A DNA stretch of 64,000 bases from Sinorhizobium meliloti 4H41 (GCF_000375585.1 NZ_AQWP01000005.1:248001-312000); one strand, 5' to 3'; numbered from the stretch's first letter, positions 1 through 11,929 are shown. Numbers and translations: made by a program. The notes: generated by a model from the letters alone, not told the origin.

Positions 1-197
1 TGCAGGAGACTCCGATCGCGATCGACGAGGTCGTGCCGAAGCTCGAGGCGATTGCCACGACCGGCTACAATGAGCGCATCTATGTGCGCGGCGACACCAG
101 TGCCGACTACGGCACCGTGATGAAGGTGATGGCACGCATCTCCGCGGCAGGCTTCAAGAACCTGGGTCTCGTAACGCTTCAAGAACAAGAGAAGTGA
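1..197 (+). CDS. tolR: TolR, C-terminal part (5' end outside window)
   Basis: This is the 3' end of an ExbD/TolR-family gene; the reading frame enters at base 3 and stops at 195-197. The roughly 64 visible residues form the periplasmic C-terminal domain, with the family pattern of a YVRGD-type strand followed by a helix and a final strand. In this family TolR pairs with TolQ to form the proton-driven motor that energises TolA during outer-membrane constriction. The stop codon overlaps a possible GTG start of tolA (GTGA at 194-197), which suggests translational coupling within the tol-pal operon. Identity rests on this short C-terminus plus the immediate tolA-tolB-pal context. Confidence 0.88.
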   Translation, partial: QETPIAIDEVVPKLEAIATTGYNERIYVRGDTSADYGTVMKVMARISAAGFKNLGLVTLQEQEK

Positions 198-1273
198 TCG
201 TCCGAATGAAGGGCAGTATCGCTACATCTGCTGTCCTCCACGCTCTGGTTCTCACCTGGGCGCTGGTGTCGCTTGGCAGCCCGGCCGATTTCGAGGTCGC
301 GGATGTCGAGGCGCTGCCGGTCGACATCGTACCGGTCGAGTCGATCACGCAGATCCAACAGGGCGACAAGAAGGCCCCGGCCAAGGAAAAGGCATCGCCC
401 GTTCCGACCAAGAAGCCGACGCCTGTCGAAAACGCCGAGAATGTCGGCGAGAACGACGTCGACCTGAAGACGCCGCCCACGCCTAATGTCAAGCCGGTCG
501 AAAACGAGTCGGCCGCAGCGCCGCAGAAGACCGAAAAGGCACCGCCGACGCCCGATCCGGTGAAGGAAGCGATCGAGAACGTCGAGGAGAAGCCGGCGGC
601 CGAGCCGGCGACGGAAGTGGCCGCGCTCCCCGAGCCCAAGCAGGAAGTAAAGCCGGATACCAAGCCCGAACCCGCGCCGGCGGAAGAACAGCCTGCGGAA
701 AATCCCGAGGCCGAGGCGCTGCCGGACAGGGTGCCGACGCCGCAGTCGAAGCCCAAGGTCGAAAAGCCCGCGCAAACGGCCAAGACGCCCGAACGCAAGA
801 AGGACGAAGCCAAGAAGGAGCAGAAGAAGGCGTCCTCCCAGAAGGAGAGCGACTTCAATGCCGACGAGATCGCGGCGCTGCTCAACAAGCAGGAATCCTC
901 CGGCGGCGGCGCCAAACGCGCGACCGAGGAGGCGGCCCTCGGCGGCAAGAAGACGACGAGCGGCAATACGCTTTCGCAGAGCGAAATGGACGCGCTTCGC
1001 GGCCAGATCCAGAACAACTGGTCGATCATTCCCGGCATGGCCGACGCGGCGGATGTCCGCATCAAGGTAACGATGCGGCTCGACCCGAACGGCGGCCTGA
1101 TCGGCGAACCGGAAGTGGAAGCCAGCGGCGGCTCGGATGCGGCGCGGCGGGCACTCATGGGTGGTGCACGCCGGGCCATTCTGAAGTCTGCTCCCTTCAA
1201 GGGGCTGCCGGCCGACAAATACGATTCGTGGAGCGAGGTCGTGGTCAACTTCGACCCGAGCTCGATGCTCTAG
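194..1273 (+). CDS. tolA: TolA, inner-membrane energy transducer of Tol-Pal
   Basis: The protein has about 359 residues. It has an N-terminal transmembrane helix (about residues 9-28), then a long Pro/Glu/Lys/Ala-rich periplasmic spacer (about 45-255). A TonB/TolA C-terminal domain follows from about residue 258, containing a Q-NNW segment and ending in a V-V-NFDPS strand. In the family, TolA links the TolQR motor to TolB and Pal in the outer membrane. The GTG at 194 overlaps the tolR stop (GTGA). An in-frame ATG at 206 is an alternative start that still keeps the whole membrane helix. The low-complexity spacer is typical of alphaproteobacterial TolA and explains the long spurious antisense frames over this gene. 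Confidence 0.92.
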   Translation: MIVRMKGSIATSAVLHALVLTWALVSLGSPADFEVADVEALPVDIVPVESITQIQQGDKKAPAKEKASPVPTKKPTPVENAENVGENDVDLKTPPTPNVKPVENESAAAPQKTEKAPPTPDPVKEAIENVEEKPAAEPATEVAALPEPKQEVKPDTKPEPAPAEEQPAENPEAEALPDRVPTPQSKPKVEKPAQTAKTPERKKDEAKKEQKKASSQKESDFNADEIAALLNKQESSGGGAKRATEEAALGGKKTTSGNTLSQSEMDALRGQIQNNWSIIPGMADAADVRIKVTMRLDPNGGLIGEPEVEASGGSDAARRALMGGARRAILKSAPFKGLPADKYDSWSEVVVNFDPSSML

Positions 1274-1344
1274 ACAGGTTGGGCTGGTTGTGGGCGGAAC
1301 ATTGCGCCTCATCCTGCTCGGAACACGAAAGGCTGAAAGGCTTT

Positions 1345-2655
1345 ATGGAAATGCTGAGACGCAATTTTTTCCGCCTCCTGATGGTGCTGGTCGCCGGCTG
1401 CGGGCTCATTGCCTCGCCGGCAAATGCGCTCGTCGAGATCAACATCAACAAGGGTAACGTCGAGCCGCTGCCGATCGCGATCACGGACTTCCTGCAGGGC
1501 GACCTCGCCCGGAAGATCTCCGACGTCGTTGCCGCAGACCTCAAGCGCTCCGGGCTTTTCGCGCCGATCGACAAGGGCGCCTTCATCGAGAAGATCTCCA
1601 ATCCCGATGCCGCACCGCGTTTCGAGGACTGGAAAGTGATCAACGCGCAGGCGCTCGTCATCGGCCGCGTCACGCAGGAAGGCGACGGCAGGCTGAAGGC
1701 GGAGTTCCGCCTCTGGGATACCTTTGCCGGCCAGCAGATGCTCGGTCAGCAGTTCTACACCCAGCCGGAGAACTGGCGCCGGGTCGCCCACATCATCGCC
1801 GACGCGATCTATGAGAGGATCACCGGCGAGAAGGGCTATTTCGACACGCGCATCGTTTACGTCGCCGAAAGCGGGCCGAAGAACGCGCGCAAGCGCCAAC
1901 TCGCCATCATGGACCAGGACGGGGCCAATTCCCGGGCGCTCACCAATGCCAACGACATCGTGCTGACGCCGCGCTTCTCGCCGAACCGTCAGGAAATCAC
2001 CTATATGTCGTTCGAGAACCAGCAGCCGCGCGTCTATCTGCTGCAGCTCGAAACGGGGCAGCGCGAGGTGGTCGGCAATTTCCCGGGCATGACCTTCGCC
2101 CCGCGTTTCTCGCCGGATGGCCAGCGGGTGATCATGAGCCTGCAGCAGGAAGGCAACGCCAATATCTATACGATGGATCTGCGCTCGCGCACGACGACGC
2201 GGCTCACCAACACCGCGGCGATCGACACCTCTCCTTCCTATTCGCCCGACGGTAGCCGGATCGTCTTCGAAAGCGACCGCGGCGGCAGACAACAGCTCTA
2301 CGTCATGGGCGCCGACGGCTCCGGCCAGACGCGCATTTCCTTCGGCGACGGCTCCTATTCGACGCCCGTCTGGTCTCCACGCGGCGACCTCATCGCCTTC
2401 ACCAAGCAGTCCGGGGGCAAGTTCTCGATCGGCGTCATGAAGCCGGACGGCTCGGGCGAACGCATTCTGACCACCGGCTTCCACAATGAAGGCCCGACCT
2501 GGGCGCCGAACGGCCGCGTTCTCATGTTCTTCCGCCAGAACGCCGGTGCGGGCGGTCCGCAGCTCTATTCGATCGATCTGACGGGCTACAACGAACAGCT
2601 CGTCCAGACGCAGGGCTTCGCCTCGGACCCGGCCTGGTCGCCGCTGATGGAATAG
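1345..2655 (+). CDS. tolB: TolB, periplasmic beta-propeller of Tol-Pal
   Basis: This is a 436-residue exported protein. The signal peptide is about residues 1-28 with cleavage near SPANA. A TolB N-terminal domain (about 30-165) follows, then repeated WD40-like/PD40 blades (about 190-430) carrying FSPDG, YSPDG and WSPRG motifs. In the family TolB sits in the periplasm and binds Pal and TolA. The frame is open further upstream, but the ATG at 1345 places a good signal peptide at the N-terminus and leaves a 71-bp gap after tolA. It is the third visible gene of the operon. A perfect 10-bp-stem hairpin follows at 2700-2722. Confidence 0.95.
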   Translation: MEMLRRNFFRLLMVLVAGCGLIASPANALVEININKGNVEPLPIAITDFLQGDLARKISDVVAADLKRSGLFAPIDKGAFIEKISNPDAAPRFEDWKVINAQALVIGRVTQEGDGRLKAEFRLWDTFAGQQMLGQQFYTQPENWRRVAHIIADAIYERITGEKGYFDTRIVYVAESGPKNARKRQLAIMDQDGANSRALTNANDIVLTPRFSPNRQEITYMSFENQQPRVYLLQLETGQREVVGNFPGMTFAPRFSPDGQRVIMSLQQEGNANIYTMDLRSRTTTRLTNTAAIDTSPSYSPDGSRIVFESDRGGRQQLYVMGADGSGQTRISFGDGSYSTPVWSPRGDLIAFTKQSGGKFSIGVMKPDGSGERILTTGFHNEGPTWAPNGRVLMFFRQNAGAGGPQLYSIDLTGYNEQLVQTQGFASDPAWSPLME

Positions 2656-2699
2656 GGCCGCCGGCGGGCCCCATCGAGAGAATTGATGAGATTCAAAGA

Positions 2700-2727
2700 T
2701 TTCGGGCCGATACGGCCCGAAATTCTT
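2700..2727 (+). terminator. Hairpin downstream of tolB
   Basis: A perfect inverted repeat has 10-bp arms (2700-2709 and 2713-2722), a 3-nt loop and a short T-rich tail (TTCTT). It lies 45 bp after the tolB stop. It could be a terminator or an attenuator giving pal separate expression, since pal begins nearly 200 bp further on. Confidence 0.6.
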
Positions 2728-2918
2728 CGTGATCGCGCGTCCACAGTTATGGCAGGGAATGAGGCGAATGTGCCGCTTTCTCGCCGCAAAGTGCTGGTGT
2801 AGCAGGCGCCCTGACGCACATTGTCGATTTGTTAACCATATCCGTTGAAAAGCAATTAACCGCTTCCGGTTACAGTCTGGCAACCGTGAATTTGACACTT
2901 CTCAAGGAGACCCGGCCC

Positions 2919-3449
2919 ATGAGCCGAATTGACACCCCGGCAGCAAGCCGCATGCAGACCATCGCCCGCAATCCGGTCATGATCGCGCTCGTCATGACGC
3001 TTGCCCTTGCTGGCTGCGCTTCCAAGAAGAACCTCCCGAACGATGCTGCCGGCCTCGGACTCGGCGCAGGCGCGGCGACCCCGGGCTCACAGCAGGACTT
3101 CACCGTGAACGTCGGCGACCGCATCTTCTTCGATACCGACTCGACATCGATCCGAGCCGACGCACAGGCGACGCTCGACCGCCAGGCCCAGTGGCTGGCA
3201 AAATATCCGAACTACGCAATCACCATCGAAGGCCATGCCGACGAGCGCGGCACCCGCGAATACAACCTCGCGCTCGGCGCCCGCCGTGCTGCCGCGACCC
3301 GCGACTATCTCGTCAGCCGCGGCGTCCCTGGAAACCGCATGCGCACGATCTCCTACGGCAAGGAAAAGCCGGTCGCCGTTTGCGACGACATCTCCTGCTG
3401 GTCGCAGAACCGCCGCGCCGTTACCGTTCTCGGCGGCGCCGGCAGCTGA
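2919..3449 (+). CDS. pal: Pal, peptidoglycan-associated lipoprotein
   Basis: The protein has 176 residues. An N-terminal signal with a lipobox (LALAGC) is followed by a short linker and an OmpA/Pal C-terminal domain from about residue 65. That domain carries the peptidoglycan-binding signature (IEGHADERGTREYN, then LGARRA). In the family Pal is anchored in the outer membrane by its acylated Cys, binds diaminopimelate of peptidoglycan and interacts with TolB. The ATG at 2919 is preceded by AAGGAGA, a better start than the open frame 90 bp upstream. The gap to tolB and the hairpin at 2700 allow a separate transcript. An intrinsic terminator follows. Confidence 0.95.
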   Translation: MSRIDTPAASRMQTIARNPVMIALVMTLALAGCASKKNLPNDAAGLGLGAGAATPGSQQDFTVNVGDRIFFDTDSTSIRADAQATLDRQAQWLAKYPNYAITIEGHADERGTREYNLALGARRAAATRDYLVSRGVPGNRMRTISYGKEKPVAVCDDISCWSQNRRAVTVLGGAGS

Positions 3450-3476
3450 TTATTCGGCAACGAGGGGGATTCGAAG

Positions 3477-3506
3477 GGGCGGCCTGCGGGCCGCCCTTTC
3501 TTTTTT
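3477..3506 (+). terminator. Rho-independent terminator after pal
   Basis: A GGGCGGCC stem (3477-3484), a TGCG loop and a GGCCGCCC arm (3489-3496) are followed by TTTCTTTTTT. This is a textbook intrinsic terminator 28 bp after the pal stop. Confidence 0.9.
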
Positions 3507-3641
3507 ACCACACTTTGGCCGAACTCCGTTGCTTTTTCACGGGAGTTGGAAAACTGTGCGGCACCCCACCTCGGATTCGACGAATGTACTGCGCAAAGCG
3601 ATTCAGGGGTGGGATAATCGGTTACGAACAGGACAAATGAA

Positions 3642-4679
3642 ATGAAGAAATTTGTCGTGGCAGGACTGCTTGGCCTCGTGACCCTTGCGGGTCTCGGCTC
3701 TACAGCAGATGCCATGCCGCTTTCCGGGCTCTTTGCCCGTACGACGCAGACCGATGCCGGCAGCAAGGGCGACCTTCCGGTAATAAAGGTGCAGTCATCC
3801 GATATCGCACGGGTCGGTCAACTCGAGGAACAGATCCGCTCTCTCAACGGGCGTATCGAGGAAATGAGCTTCCAGCTCCTGCAGATGCAGGAGCAGATCC
3901 GGAAGTTCCAGGAGGACAACGAGTTCCGCTTCCAGGACCTGGAAAACGGCAGGTCCTCCTCCAAGAAGAGCGGCGCGCTTGAAACGCCGAAATCCAATGA
4001 TCAGGCGTCCGTCACCCCCGGGGTGACGGATAGCCGGTCCTCGGGCGCTCAGGTTGCCGGCGGCGCCGACAGGGCGGGTGTCGATCCCAGCGGGCCAGGC
4101 GCAGCGCCCGCGCCGACGACGCTGGGGCAGATCATCTTCGACGAGAACGGCAATCCCGTCTCTGCAACGGCGGGCGTAGAGCCCGGTGCCAACGCCACTC
4201 TGCCCGGCGTCGACACAGGACTTGCGACCCAGGGCGGCGGCCTCAACGACAATCCGGGAAGCGTGCCGGACAGCGGACAGGCGACCGCGTCTCTCAGCGA
4301 TCCGGGCGATCTTTACCAAGCAGGCTACAGCCACGTGCTTTCCGGTGATTACAGCATCGCAGAGCAGGAATTCCGCGATTATCTCGATGCCTTTCCAGGC
4401 GGCGACAAGGCGGCGGATGCAAGCTTCTGGATGGGCGAGGCACAGTATTCGCAAGGCAAGTACAGCGACGCGGCCAAGACCTTCCTCAACGCGCATCAGA
4501 GCCACGGCAAGTCACCGAAGGCTCCCGAAATGCTCTTGAAGCTGGGCATGTCCCTCGGCGCCCTCGACAACAAGGAGACCGCCTGCGCCACGCTGCGCGA
4601 GGTCAACAAGCGCTATCCGAAAGCATCACCCGCCGTGAAGGCGAAGGTGGCGAGCGAGCAGAGCCGTTTCGGCTGCTGA
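3642..4679 (+). CDS. cpoB: CpoB/YbgF, Tol-Pal system TPR protein
   Basis: The protein has 345 residues. A signal peptide (about 1-24, ending ADA) is followed by a coiled coil (about 60-100, heptad-like LEEQIRSLNGRIEEM). A low-complexity Gly/Ala/Pro linker (about 110-215) precedes tetratricopeptide repeats (about 225-345) with the GDLYQAGYSHVLSGDYS and A-YWMGE type patterns of the family. CpoB coordinates Tol energy with PBP1B activity in characterised bacteria. Its position directly after pal is the classical arrangement. The linker is longer than in enterobacterial CpoB. tilS starts 11 bp downstream, so the two are probably co-transcribed. Confidence 0.92.
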   Translation: MKKFVVAGLLGLVTLAGLGSTADAMPLSGLFARTTQTDAGSKGDLPVIKVQSSDIARVGQLEEQIRSLNGRIEEMSFQLLQMQEQIRKFQEDNEFRFQDLENGRSSSKKSGALETPKSNDQASVTPGVTDSRSSGAQVAGGADRAGVDPSGPGAAPAPTTLGQIIFDENGNPVSATAGVEPGANATLPGVDTGLATQGGGLNDNPGSVPDSGQATASLSDPGDLYQAGYSHVLSGDYSIAEQEFRDYLDAFPGGDKAADASFWMGEAQYSQGKYSDAAKTFLNAHQSHGKSPKAPEMLLKLGMSLGALDNKETACATLREVNKRYPKASPAVKAKVASEQSRFGC

Positions 4680-4690
4680 GGCGGGCCAGG

Positions 4691-6055
4691 ATGCCCCATG
4701 CCGTCGTCGATACGGCCCGAAATTTTCTCCGATCCTTTATCAGGCCCTGCAGGATTCTGGTTGCCGTCTCCGGTGGCAGCGACTCGATGGGCTTGCTTGT
4801 AGCCCTGCATTCGGCGATCGCCGCAGATGAGCGCCGCGGATTTTCCCTTGCCGCCTGCACTGTCGACCATGCGCTGAGGCCGCAGTCGGCTCGCGAAGCA
4901 GAAGATGTGGCGGCTTTTTGTGCCGCGCTCGGTATTGCCCACCGCGTGCATCGCTGGGAGGGCGCGAAGCCGTCGACCGGCATTCAGGCGGCGGCTCGGA
5001 ACAAACGCTACGAATTGCTGGCCGAGGCCGCGGGGGCGCTTGGCGCCGATTGCATCGCGACCGGTCATACGCGTGACGACCAGCAGGAGACCGTCGCCAT
5101 GCGCGTTGCCCGCGGCAGAAGCGATGGCGCGGGAGACGGCGGGCAGGGCGAGGGGCATGGCGGCGCCGGGATGGCCGCGGCCATGTTGTACGGACGGCGG
5201 ATCTGGGTGTTGCGGCCGTTTCTCGGCTTGGCGCGCGCCGACATCCGCAGCTTTCTCCAGGCATGCGGCGTCTCCTGGACCGACGATCCGAGCAATGCCA
5301 ACCCCGCCTTCGAGCGGGTCCGGGTGCGTGCCCGGATAGCGACATCCCAGGGGATGCCGGCGCCCTTGTGCAACGGGCGCCAGCGCGCCGCCTCTTCCGC
5401 CAGAGCCGCCGCCCTGATCGAGAAGCGCATCCGCGTTCACGAGGCGCTCGTCGCGGAGGTCTCGGCACGGCATGCCGGGGAGATCGACGATGCGGACTGG
5501 CGCCGTGCGCTCCTGATGGTCGCGTCGGTTCTCGGCGGGCGCGACCACATGCCCGCTCGCGCCACGGTGCAGCGGCTTTCGCAGTTCCTGCGATCGGGTG
5601 AGCCCGGCCGCATGACGGCGGGACGGGTCGTCTTCGACCGGCGAGCAAGCGGTCTCTATCTCTATCGAGAGGCGCGCAACCTGCCGGGGCTCGCCGTCGG
5701 ACCGGGCGGGCAGGGTATTTGGGATGGGCGGTTCACGGTAAAGAGCGGCGGGTCAGCGGTTACGGTCGCCGCGGACGCGTCGGGGAGGCTGTGGACTCAG
5801 AGGCTTATTGACGCAGGGCTGCCGACGGGGATTGCCAAGCGCGGATCCATGGTGGCACCAGAAATCGCGTCGGCGGACGGCGCGGGGCTCGCCTTCGGCG
5901 AGGCTCCGGCGAAAGTCGAGTACCACATCGCGCTTTACGACACCTTTTTGCCGGGTTTCGACAGGATCATGGCGGATGCGGTCGCCGTGTCGTTTGGGCG
6001 TGATCGATACCCCGCGCCGCCGGTGCACGATGTTTTGATAGAAATGGAAACGTAA
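4691..6055 (+). CDS. tilS: TilS, tRNA(Ile)-lysidine synthetase
   Basis: The protein has 454 residues. The N-terminal PP-loop ATP pyrophosphatase motif SGGSDS lies at about residues 21-26, followed by the family's DHALR and GHTRDDQ segments. TilS converts C34 of the CAU-anticodon tRNA(Ile2) to lysidine using ATP and lysine, which makes it read AUA. The C-terminal part is more divergent, as usual in alphaproteobacteria. The ATG at 4691 lies 11 bp after the cpoB stop. ftsH follows at 99 bp, reproducing the common tilS-ftsH pair. Confidence 0.94.
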   Translation: MPHAVVDTARNFLRSFIRPCRILVAVSGGSDSMGLLVALHSAIAADERRGFSLAACTVDHALRPQSAREAEDVAAFCAALGIAHRVHRWEGAKPSTGIQAAARNKRYELLAEAAGALGADCIATGHTRDDQQETVAMRVARGRSDGAGDGGQGEGHGGAGMAAAMLYGRRIWVLRPFLGLARADIRSFLQACGVSWTDDPSNANPAFERVRVRARIATSQGMPAPLCNGRQRAASSARAAALIEKRIRVHEALVAEVSARHAGEIDDADWRRALLMVASVLGGRDHMPARATVQRLSQFLRSGEPGRMTAGRVVFDRRASGLYLYREARNLPGLAVGPGGQGIWDGRFTVKSGGSAVTVAADASGRLWTQRLIDAGLPTGIAKRGSMVAPEIASADGAGLAFGEAPAKVEYHIALYDTFLPGFDRIMADAVAVSFGRDRYPAPPVHDVLIEMET

Positions 6056-6154
6056 CCGGCGGTTTTCCTTGGCAAGGTCACCCCGGACACCTATGTTAGG
6101 ACCAACAATACAGTCCGGCGAATGCGCGGGCTGCGACAGGTTCCGGGGAGTTCG

Positions 6155-8092
<1,938 letters not shown>

Positions 8093-8115
8093 GTTCCCAC
8101 ACATGCGCAAATCCA

Positions 8116-8149
8116 ATGCCGCCGCTCCGGAAGGGGCGGCGGCATTTTT
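8116..8149 (+). terminator. Rho-independent terminator after ftsH
   Basis: A 13-bp GC-rich stem (8116-8128 with 8133-8145, one G-T wobble), a GGAA loop and a run of T at 8145-8149 lie 24 bp after the ftsH stop. Confidence 0.9.
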
Positions 8150-8385
8150 GGATGTTCGCGTTTCAGTGGAACAGTGGTGCGCCCAAGCATTGCTCAGGGA
8201 AAGATCCGGTTGTAACGCGCTGTAATGATTTCTGATGTTATGATCGGTGCCGTATATTGCGGTTTTATGGCAAATATGGCGCAGATTTGCGGGCGGGTCG
8301 CGGAACTATGAAAACCAAAAGCGGAACACGCAGGCGCACGCGGCCGGCACAAGAGGCGACGCCGAAGCAGGACAATGGAGTTTTT

Positions 8386-9738
8386 ATGAAGCGCAGATAT
8401 TTCGGCACCGACGGCATTCGCGGCCAGTCCAATATATTTCCGATGACGCCGGACCTCGCCATGCGGGTGGGCATTGCAGTAGGAACGATTTTCAGAAACG
8501 GCGCTCACCGCCACCGGGTGGTGATCGGCAAGGACACGCGCCTGTCCGGCTATATGCTCGAGAACGCGATGGTCGCGGGCTTCACGGCAGCGGGGCTCGA
8601 CGTCTTTCTGCTCGGCCCGATCCCGACGCCCGGCGTTGCCATGCTGACGCGGTCGCTGAGGGCCGATATCGGCGTGATGATCTCCGCCTCGCACAATGCG
8701 TTCCGCGACAACGGCATCAAGCTCTTCGGACCCGATGGCTACAAGCTCTCGGATGACATCGAACAGAAGATCGAAGAACTGTTGGAGCAGGATATGTCCG
8801 GGCAGCTCGCCAAGCCGGAGGATATCGGCCGGGCCAAGCGCGTCGACGGTGACATCTACCGGTATATCGAGCAAGCCAAGCGGACGCTGCCGCGCGACGT
8901 CACGCTGAAAGGTCTTCGGATCGCCATCGATTGCGCAAACGGTGCCGCCTACAAGGTCGCGCCCTCCGCCCTTTGGGAACTGGGCGCAGAAGTCGTTACG
9001 ATCGGAACCGAGCCGAACGGCGTCAACATCAACCTTGAGTGCGGATCGACGCATCCGGCGGCGCTTCAGAAGAAGGTGCACGAGGTAAGGGCGGATATCG
9101 GCATCGCGCTCGACGGAGACGCCGACCGTGTTCTGATCGTCGACGAGGAGGGGGCGGTCATCGACGGCGACCAGCTCATGGCGGTCATCGCCGACAGCTG
9201 GGCGGCAGATGGCATGCTCAAGGGCGGCGGCATTGCCGCGACCGTCATGTCGAATCTCGGCCTCGAACGCTACCTTCAGGCGCGCCGGCTCAAGCTCCAC
9301 CGAACCAAGGTGGGCGATCGCTACGTCGTCGAGCAGATGCGTCAGGACGGCCTGAACGTCGGTGGCGAACAATCGGGCCACATCGTGCTTTCCGATTTCG
9401 GCACCACCGGCGACGGCCTCGTCGCGGCGCTGCAGATCCTCGCGGTCGTAAAGCGCCAGGGCAAGACTGTGAGCGAAATCTGCCGTCGTTTCGAGCCCGT
9501 GCCGCAGGTCCTGAAGAACGTTCGCGTTGCGGCCGGCAAGCCCCTGGAGGATGCCGGCGTGCAGCAGGCGATCGCCGATGCGGAGGCGCAGCTCGCCAAG
9601 AACGGGCGGCTGCTCATCCGGCCCTCCGGCACCGAACCGCTGATCCGCGTCATGGCGGAGGGCGACGACCGCGGGCAGGTCGAGCGCATCGTCGAAGAAC
9701 TCGTCAACGTGATCGGCGGCGTGCGCAACGCTGCCTGA
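8386..9738 (+). CDS. glmM: GlmM, phosphoglucosamine mutase
   Basis: The protein has 450 residues, the standard length. It begins with the FGTDGIRG motif. The active-site serine lies in ISASHNA (about residues 100-106), the magnesium-binding loop is DGDADR (about 244-249), and the phosphate-binding motif RPSGTEP is near the C-terminus. The enzyme converts glucosamine-6-phosphate to glucosamine-1-phosphate for UDP-GlcNAc, feeding peptidoglycan and lipopolysaccharide synthesis. The ATG at 8386 puts the conserved motif at the N-terminus; the frame is open for 129 bp upstream but that extension is not family-like. The ftsH-glmM pairing is common. A long hairpin follows. Confidence 0.96.
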   Translation: MKRRYFGTDGIRGQSNIFPMTPDLAMRVGIAVGTIFRNGAHRHRVVIGKDTRLSGYMLENAMVAGFTAAGLDVFLLGPIPTPGVAMLTRSLRADIGVMISASHNAFRDNGIKLFGPDGYKLSDDIEQKIEELLEQDMSGQLAKPEDIGRAKRVDGDIYRYIEQAKRTLPRDVTLKGLRIAIDCANGAAYKVAPSALWELGAEVVTIGTEPNGVNINLECGSTHPAALQKKVHEVRADIGIALDGDADRVLIVDEEGAVIDGDQLMAVIADSWAADGMLKGGGIAATVMSNLGLERYLQARRLKLHRTKVGDRYVVEQMRQDGLNVGGEQSGHIVLSDFGTTGDGLVAALQILAVVKRQGKTVSEICRRFEPVPQVLKNVRVAAGKPLEDAGVQQAIADAEAQLAKNGRLLIRPSGTEPLIRVMAEGDDRGQVERIVEELVNVIGGVRNAA

Positions 9739-9752
9739 TTAAGAAGCAGCCG

Positions 9753-9785
9753 CTGCCCCCTCATCGCTGGCCGATGAGGGGGCAG
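9753..9785 (+). terminator. Long hairpin after glmM
   Basis: A perfect 14-bp inverted repeat (9753-9766 with 9772-9785) has a 5-nt loop and lies 14 bp after the glmM stop. No T-tract follows, so it may be a factor-dependent terminator or an mRNA-stabilising hairpin. Confidence 0.6.
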
Positions 9786-9959
9786 TCACTGTACGTGAAT
9801 ATAGCGACCGAATACTTCCAAAAGTTAATATTCAAGGTAAATTTTTGTAGTTAATCAGGGATTAACCTTTCCCCTTCATCATGCGTTGAAGCATACGAAA
9901 CGGCTGCGACTATGATCCGTCAGCCATTCAAGAATACACTAATGTATTGGGGTTGGGGC

Positions 9960-10787
9960 ATGAAGAAGATTCTTAGGGGCGTTGCTGCGGCTCTGCTGAG
10001 CGGCACGCCGGTTTATGCAGCGGACGTCTATCAGCCGCCCGTAGAAGCACCGTTCGTCGAGCAGCCGGTGGAGGTGGTCGAAGCCAGCGGCTGGTATTTG
10101 CGTGGCGACGTCGGTTACGCGTGGAACGATTTGCGCGGGGCCCACTATTTCCAGGGCTCGAACAGCAACCTGGTCGATTTCGACCGCGCCGATGTGGATG
10201 ACTCCTACGTCCTTGGCGGCGGTGTCGGATACCAGATCAACAGCTATCTGCGTGCCGACGTCACGCTCGACTATCTCGGCGAGTCCGACTTCAAGGGCTC
10301 TACCAGCGGCGGTTGCGGGGTTGCCGTCAATTGCGTCTCGAACGATGTCGCATCGATGTCCGCCTGGAGCCTGCTGGCCAATGCCTATGTGGACCTCGGG
10401 ACCTACGGCGCCTTCACGCCCTATGTCGGTGCGGGTATCGGTGGCACCCGGGTAAAGTGGGGAACCCTGCGCAACACGAGTTGCGACGTTACGGATCCCG
10501 GCAACTGCGACCCGACGATCGAGCACAAGGGCGAAAGCGATTGGCGCTTCACCTATGCGCTGATGGCCGGTACCGCCGTGGATCTCACCTGCAATCTCAA
10601 GGCCGATGTCGGCTACCGCTTCCGCCATATCAACGGCGGAAACATGTTCGGCTACAATCTCAACAGCGGTCCGGCCTACGACAAGGACATCTATGTGCAC
10701 GAGGCGCGCGCCGGCCTGCGCTATTCCTTCGGCAACAATTGCGAAGCGGCCTATGTGCCGCCGGCCGAGCCGATCGTATATAAGTGA
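9960..10787 (+). CDS. Outer-membrane beta-barrel protein (Omp25/Omp31-like)
   Basis: The 275-residue exported protein has a signal peptide of about 1-20 (cleavage near YAADV). The mature N-terminus has the YQPPVEAP type proline segment seen in rhizobial and Brucella Omp25/31 proteins. The rest alternates short aromatic-rich strands (GWYLRGDVGYAW, YVGAGIGG, ADVGYRFRH), consistent with an eight-stranded porin-like barrel. It ends with a Pro-rich tail rather than a terminal Phe. Such proteins are abundant surface proteins of Rhizobiales. It has a paralogue 344 bp downstream in the same orientation. The ATG at 9960 is chosen because it starts the signal peptide. Confidence 0.82.
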   Translation: MKKILRGVAAALLSGTPVYAADVYQPPVEAPFVEQPVEVVEASGWYLRGDVGYAWNDLRGAHYFQGSNSNLVDFDRADVDDSYVLGGGVGYQINSYLRADVTLDYLGESDFKGSTSGGCGVAVNCVSNDVASMSAWSLLANAYVDLGTYGAFTPYVGAGIGGTRVKWGTLRNTSCDVTDPGNCDPTIEHKGESDWRFTYALMAGTAVDLTCNLKADVGYRFRHINGGNMFGYNLNSGPAYDKDIYVHEARAGLRYSFGNNCEAAYVPPAEPIVYK

Positions 10788-11131
10788 TCCGGGCTAAGGC
10801 CCGTTGAGATTCGGGCCACCGCCGCCGCTTGTTTGATCGCCTCATCCCTGTGACAAGCACAGGGACGAGGCAGAGGCCAGATTGCAGTCCTGCGAAAAGT
10901 TGCCTACAGCGCCGCGCGTCTTATGAGACGCGTAAACGGCGCTGTAGCCCTTTGAGCTGCTGCATGTTTTTGTCCATTGACCGCTTTCCACCTTCCTAAG
11001 AGACATGGTTAACCCGTAGTTAACCCGTGCCTGCAATAGTTAACGCGAATGGCCAGCTTCATGCTGTAGCGCCTTGCGTCTCCCCATATATGCGCAAGCC
11101 CGCAGCACCTGGCCGAGCGAAAGGGCATGGC
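10788..11131 (+). repeat. Mosaic palindromic intergenic element, copy 1
   Basis: This 344-bp stretch between the two omp genes has no credible gene. About 10791-10950 match the element at 19731-20145 nearly word for word: a GGCCCGTTGAGATTCGGGCC-type arm, then a TGTGACAAGCACAG block, then GATTGCAGTCCT-CGAAAAGT. The last block is a large imperfect palindrome at about 10912-10947 beginning CTACAGCGCC and ending GGCGCTGTAG. It resembles the mosaic repeats described in Sinorhizobium intergenic DNA. The last 180 bp (to 11131) presumably hold the promoter of the downstream gene; no clear signal is seen there. Confidence 0.75.
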
Positions 11132-11929
11132 ATGGATTGGCGACGGGGATTTTGCAGCATGGCACTCTGCGCCGGCCTGTTGGCGCCGTTCTCTGCACAG
11201 GCCGCCGACGAAGAACTGCTCGACGCGCCCGAGATCACGATTTCGCCGGAAGCGACCGGCGGCGGCCTTTATCTGCGTGGCGACATCGGCTACGCAGCCT
11301 GGCTGGACGAGGGCGATCCCTTCTACCGCTCCTCTGGCGGCACGGGAGCCGTTTCCTTCGACGACGCGCGCTTCGACAAGCCGGCCTCCGCCACCATCGG
11401 CCTGGGCTATCAATTCACCGACGTCATTCGCGCCGATCTAACGGCCGAATATTTCGAGGGCCGCTTCGACGGGGCGTCGCTGTCGGCCAGTCCGTGCGCG
11501 GGCGAGGGCGCGGGGACGAGGTGCGCGCTTTCCCATAGCGCCAATTTTTCCGCGCTCGGCCTGATGGCAAACGGTTATGTCGATCTGGCGACGCTTGCTG
11601 GGTTCACGCCGTATCTCGGTGCCGGTATCGGAGCGACCCGGATCGACTGGAAAACGACCCATGAGACCTCGACCTGCGTCGGGGCAGGCGGGGCCTGCTC
11701 CGGGGCGGCGGGCGGTGCTTCCTATGGCGGGCGGGACAGCTGGCGCTTTACCTATGCCCTCATGGCGGGCGCCTCCTACGACGTCACGGATCGGCTGAAG
11801 TTCGATGCCGGCTATCGCTATTCGCAGATTGCGGATGGCGACATGTTTGGCTCCGGGGGCGCGAAGGGCTATGACGATGGACTGTCGCGTCATGAGTTCC
11901 GCGTCGGCTTGCGTTTCGCGCTTTGGTGA
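11132..11929 (+). CDS. Outer-membrane beta-barrel protein, paralogue of the preceding gene
   Basis: The 265-residue protein has a signal peptide of about 1-26 (ending SAQAAD). Strand motifs are shared with the upstream barrel protein (LYLRGDIGYA, LGYQFTDVIRADLT, PYLGAGIGATR, SWRFTYALMAG) and it ends in the strand RVGLRFALW with a C-terminal aromatic, typical of outer-membrane barrels. The shared motifs in tandem indicate an old duplication. The ATG at 11132 gives a good signal peptide, and an internal Met at residue 10 is possible. It ends 137 bp before serC and is unlikely to be functionally tied to it. Confidence 0.8.
   Translation: MDWRRGFCSMALCAGLLAPFSAQAADEELLDAPEITISPEATGGGLYLRGDIGYAAWLDEGDPFYRSSGGTGAVSFDDARFDKPASATIGLGYQFTDVIRADLTAEYFEGRFDGASLSASPCAGEGAGTRCALSHSANFSALGLMANGYVDLATLAGFTPYLGAGIGATRIDWKTTHETSTCVGAGGACSGAAGGASYGGRDSWRFTYALMAGASYDVTDRLKFDAGYRYSQIADGDMFGSGGAKGYDDGLSRHEFRVGLRFALW

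Noticed and set aside
179-2898. Long minus-strand open frames (up to about 530 codons) opposite tolA and tolB
   Set aside because: The sense strand encodes clear Tol proteins; the antisense translations are Arg/Leu-rich with no family motifs, an artefact of GC-rich codon use.
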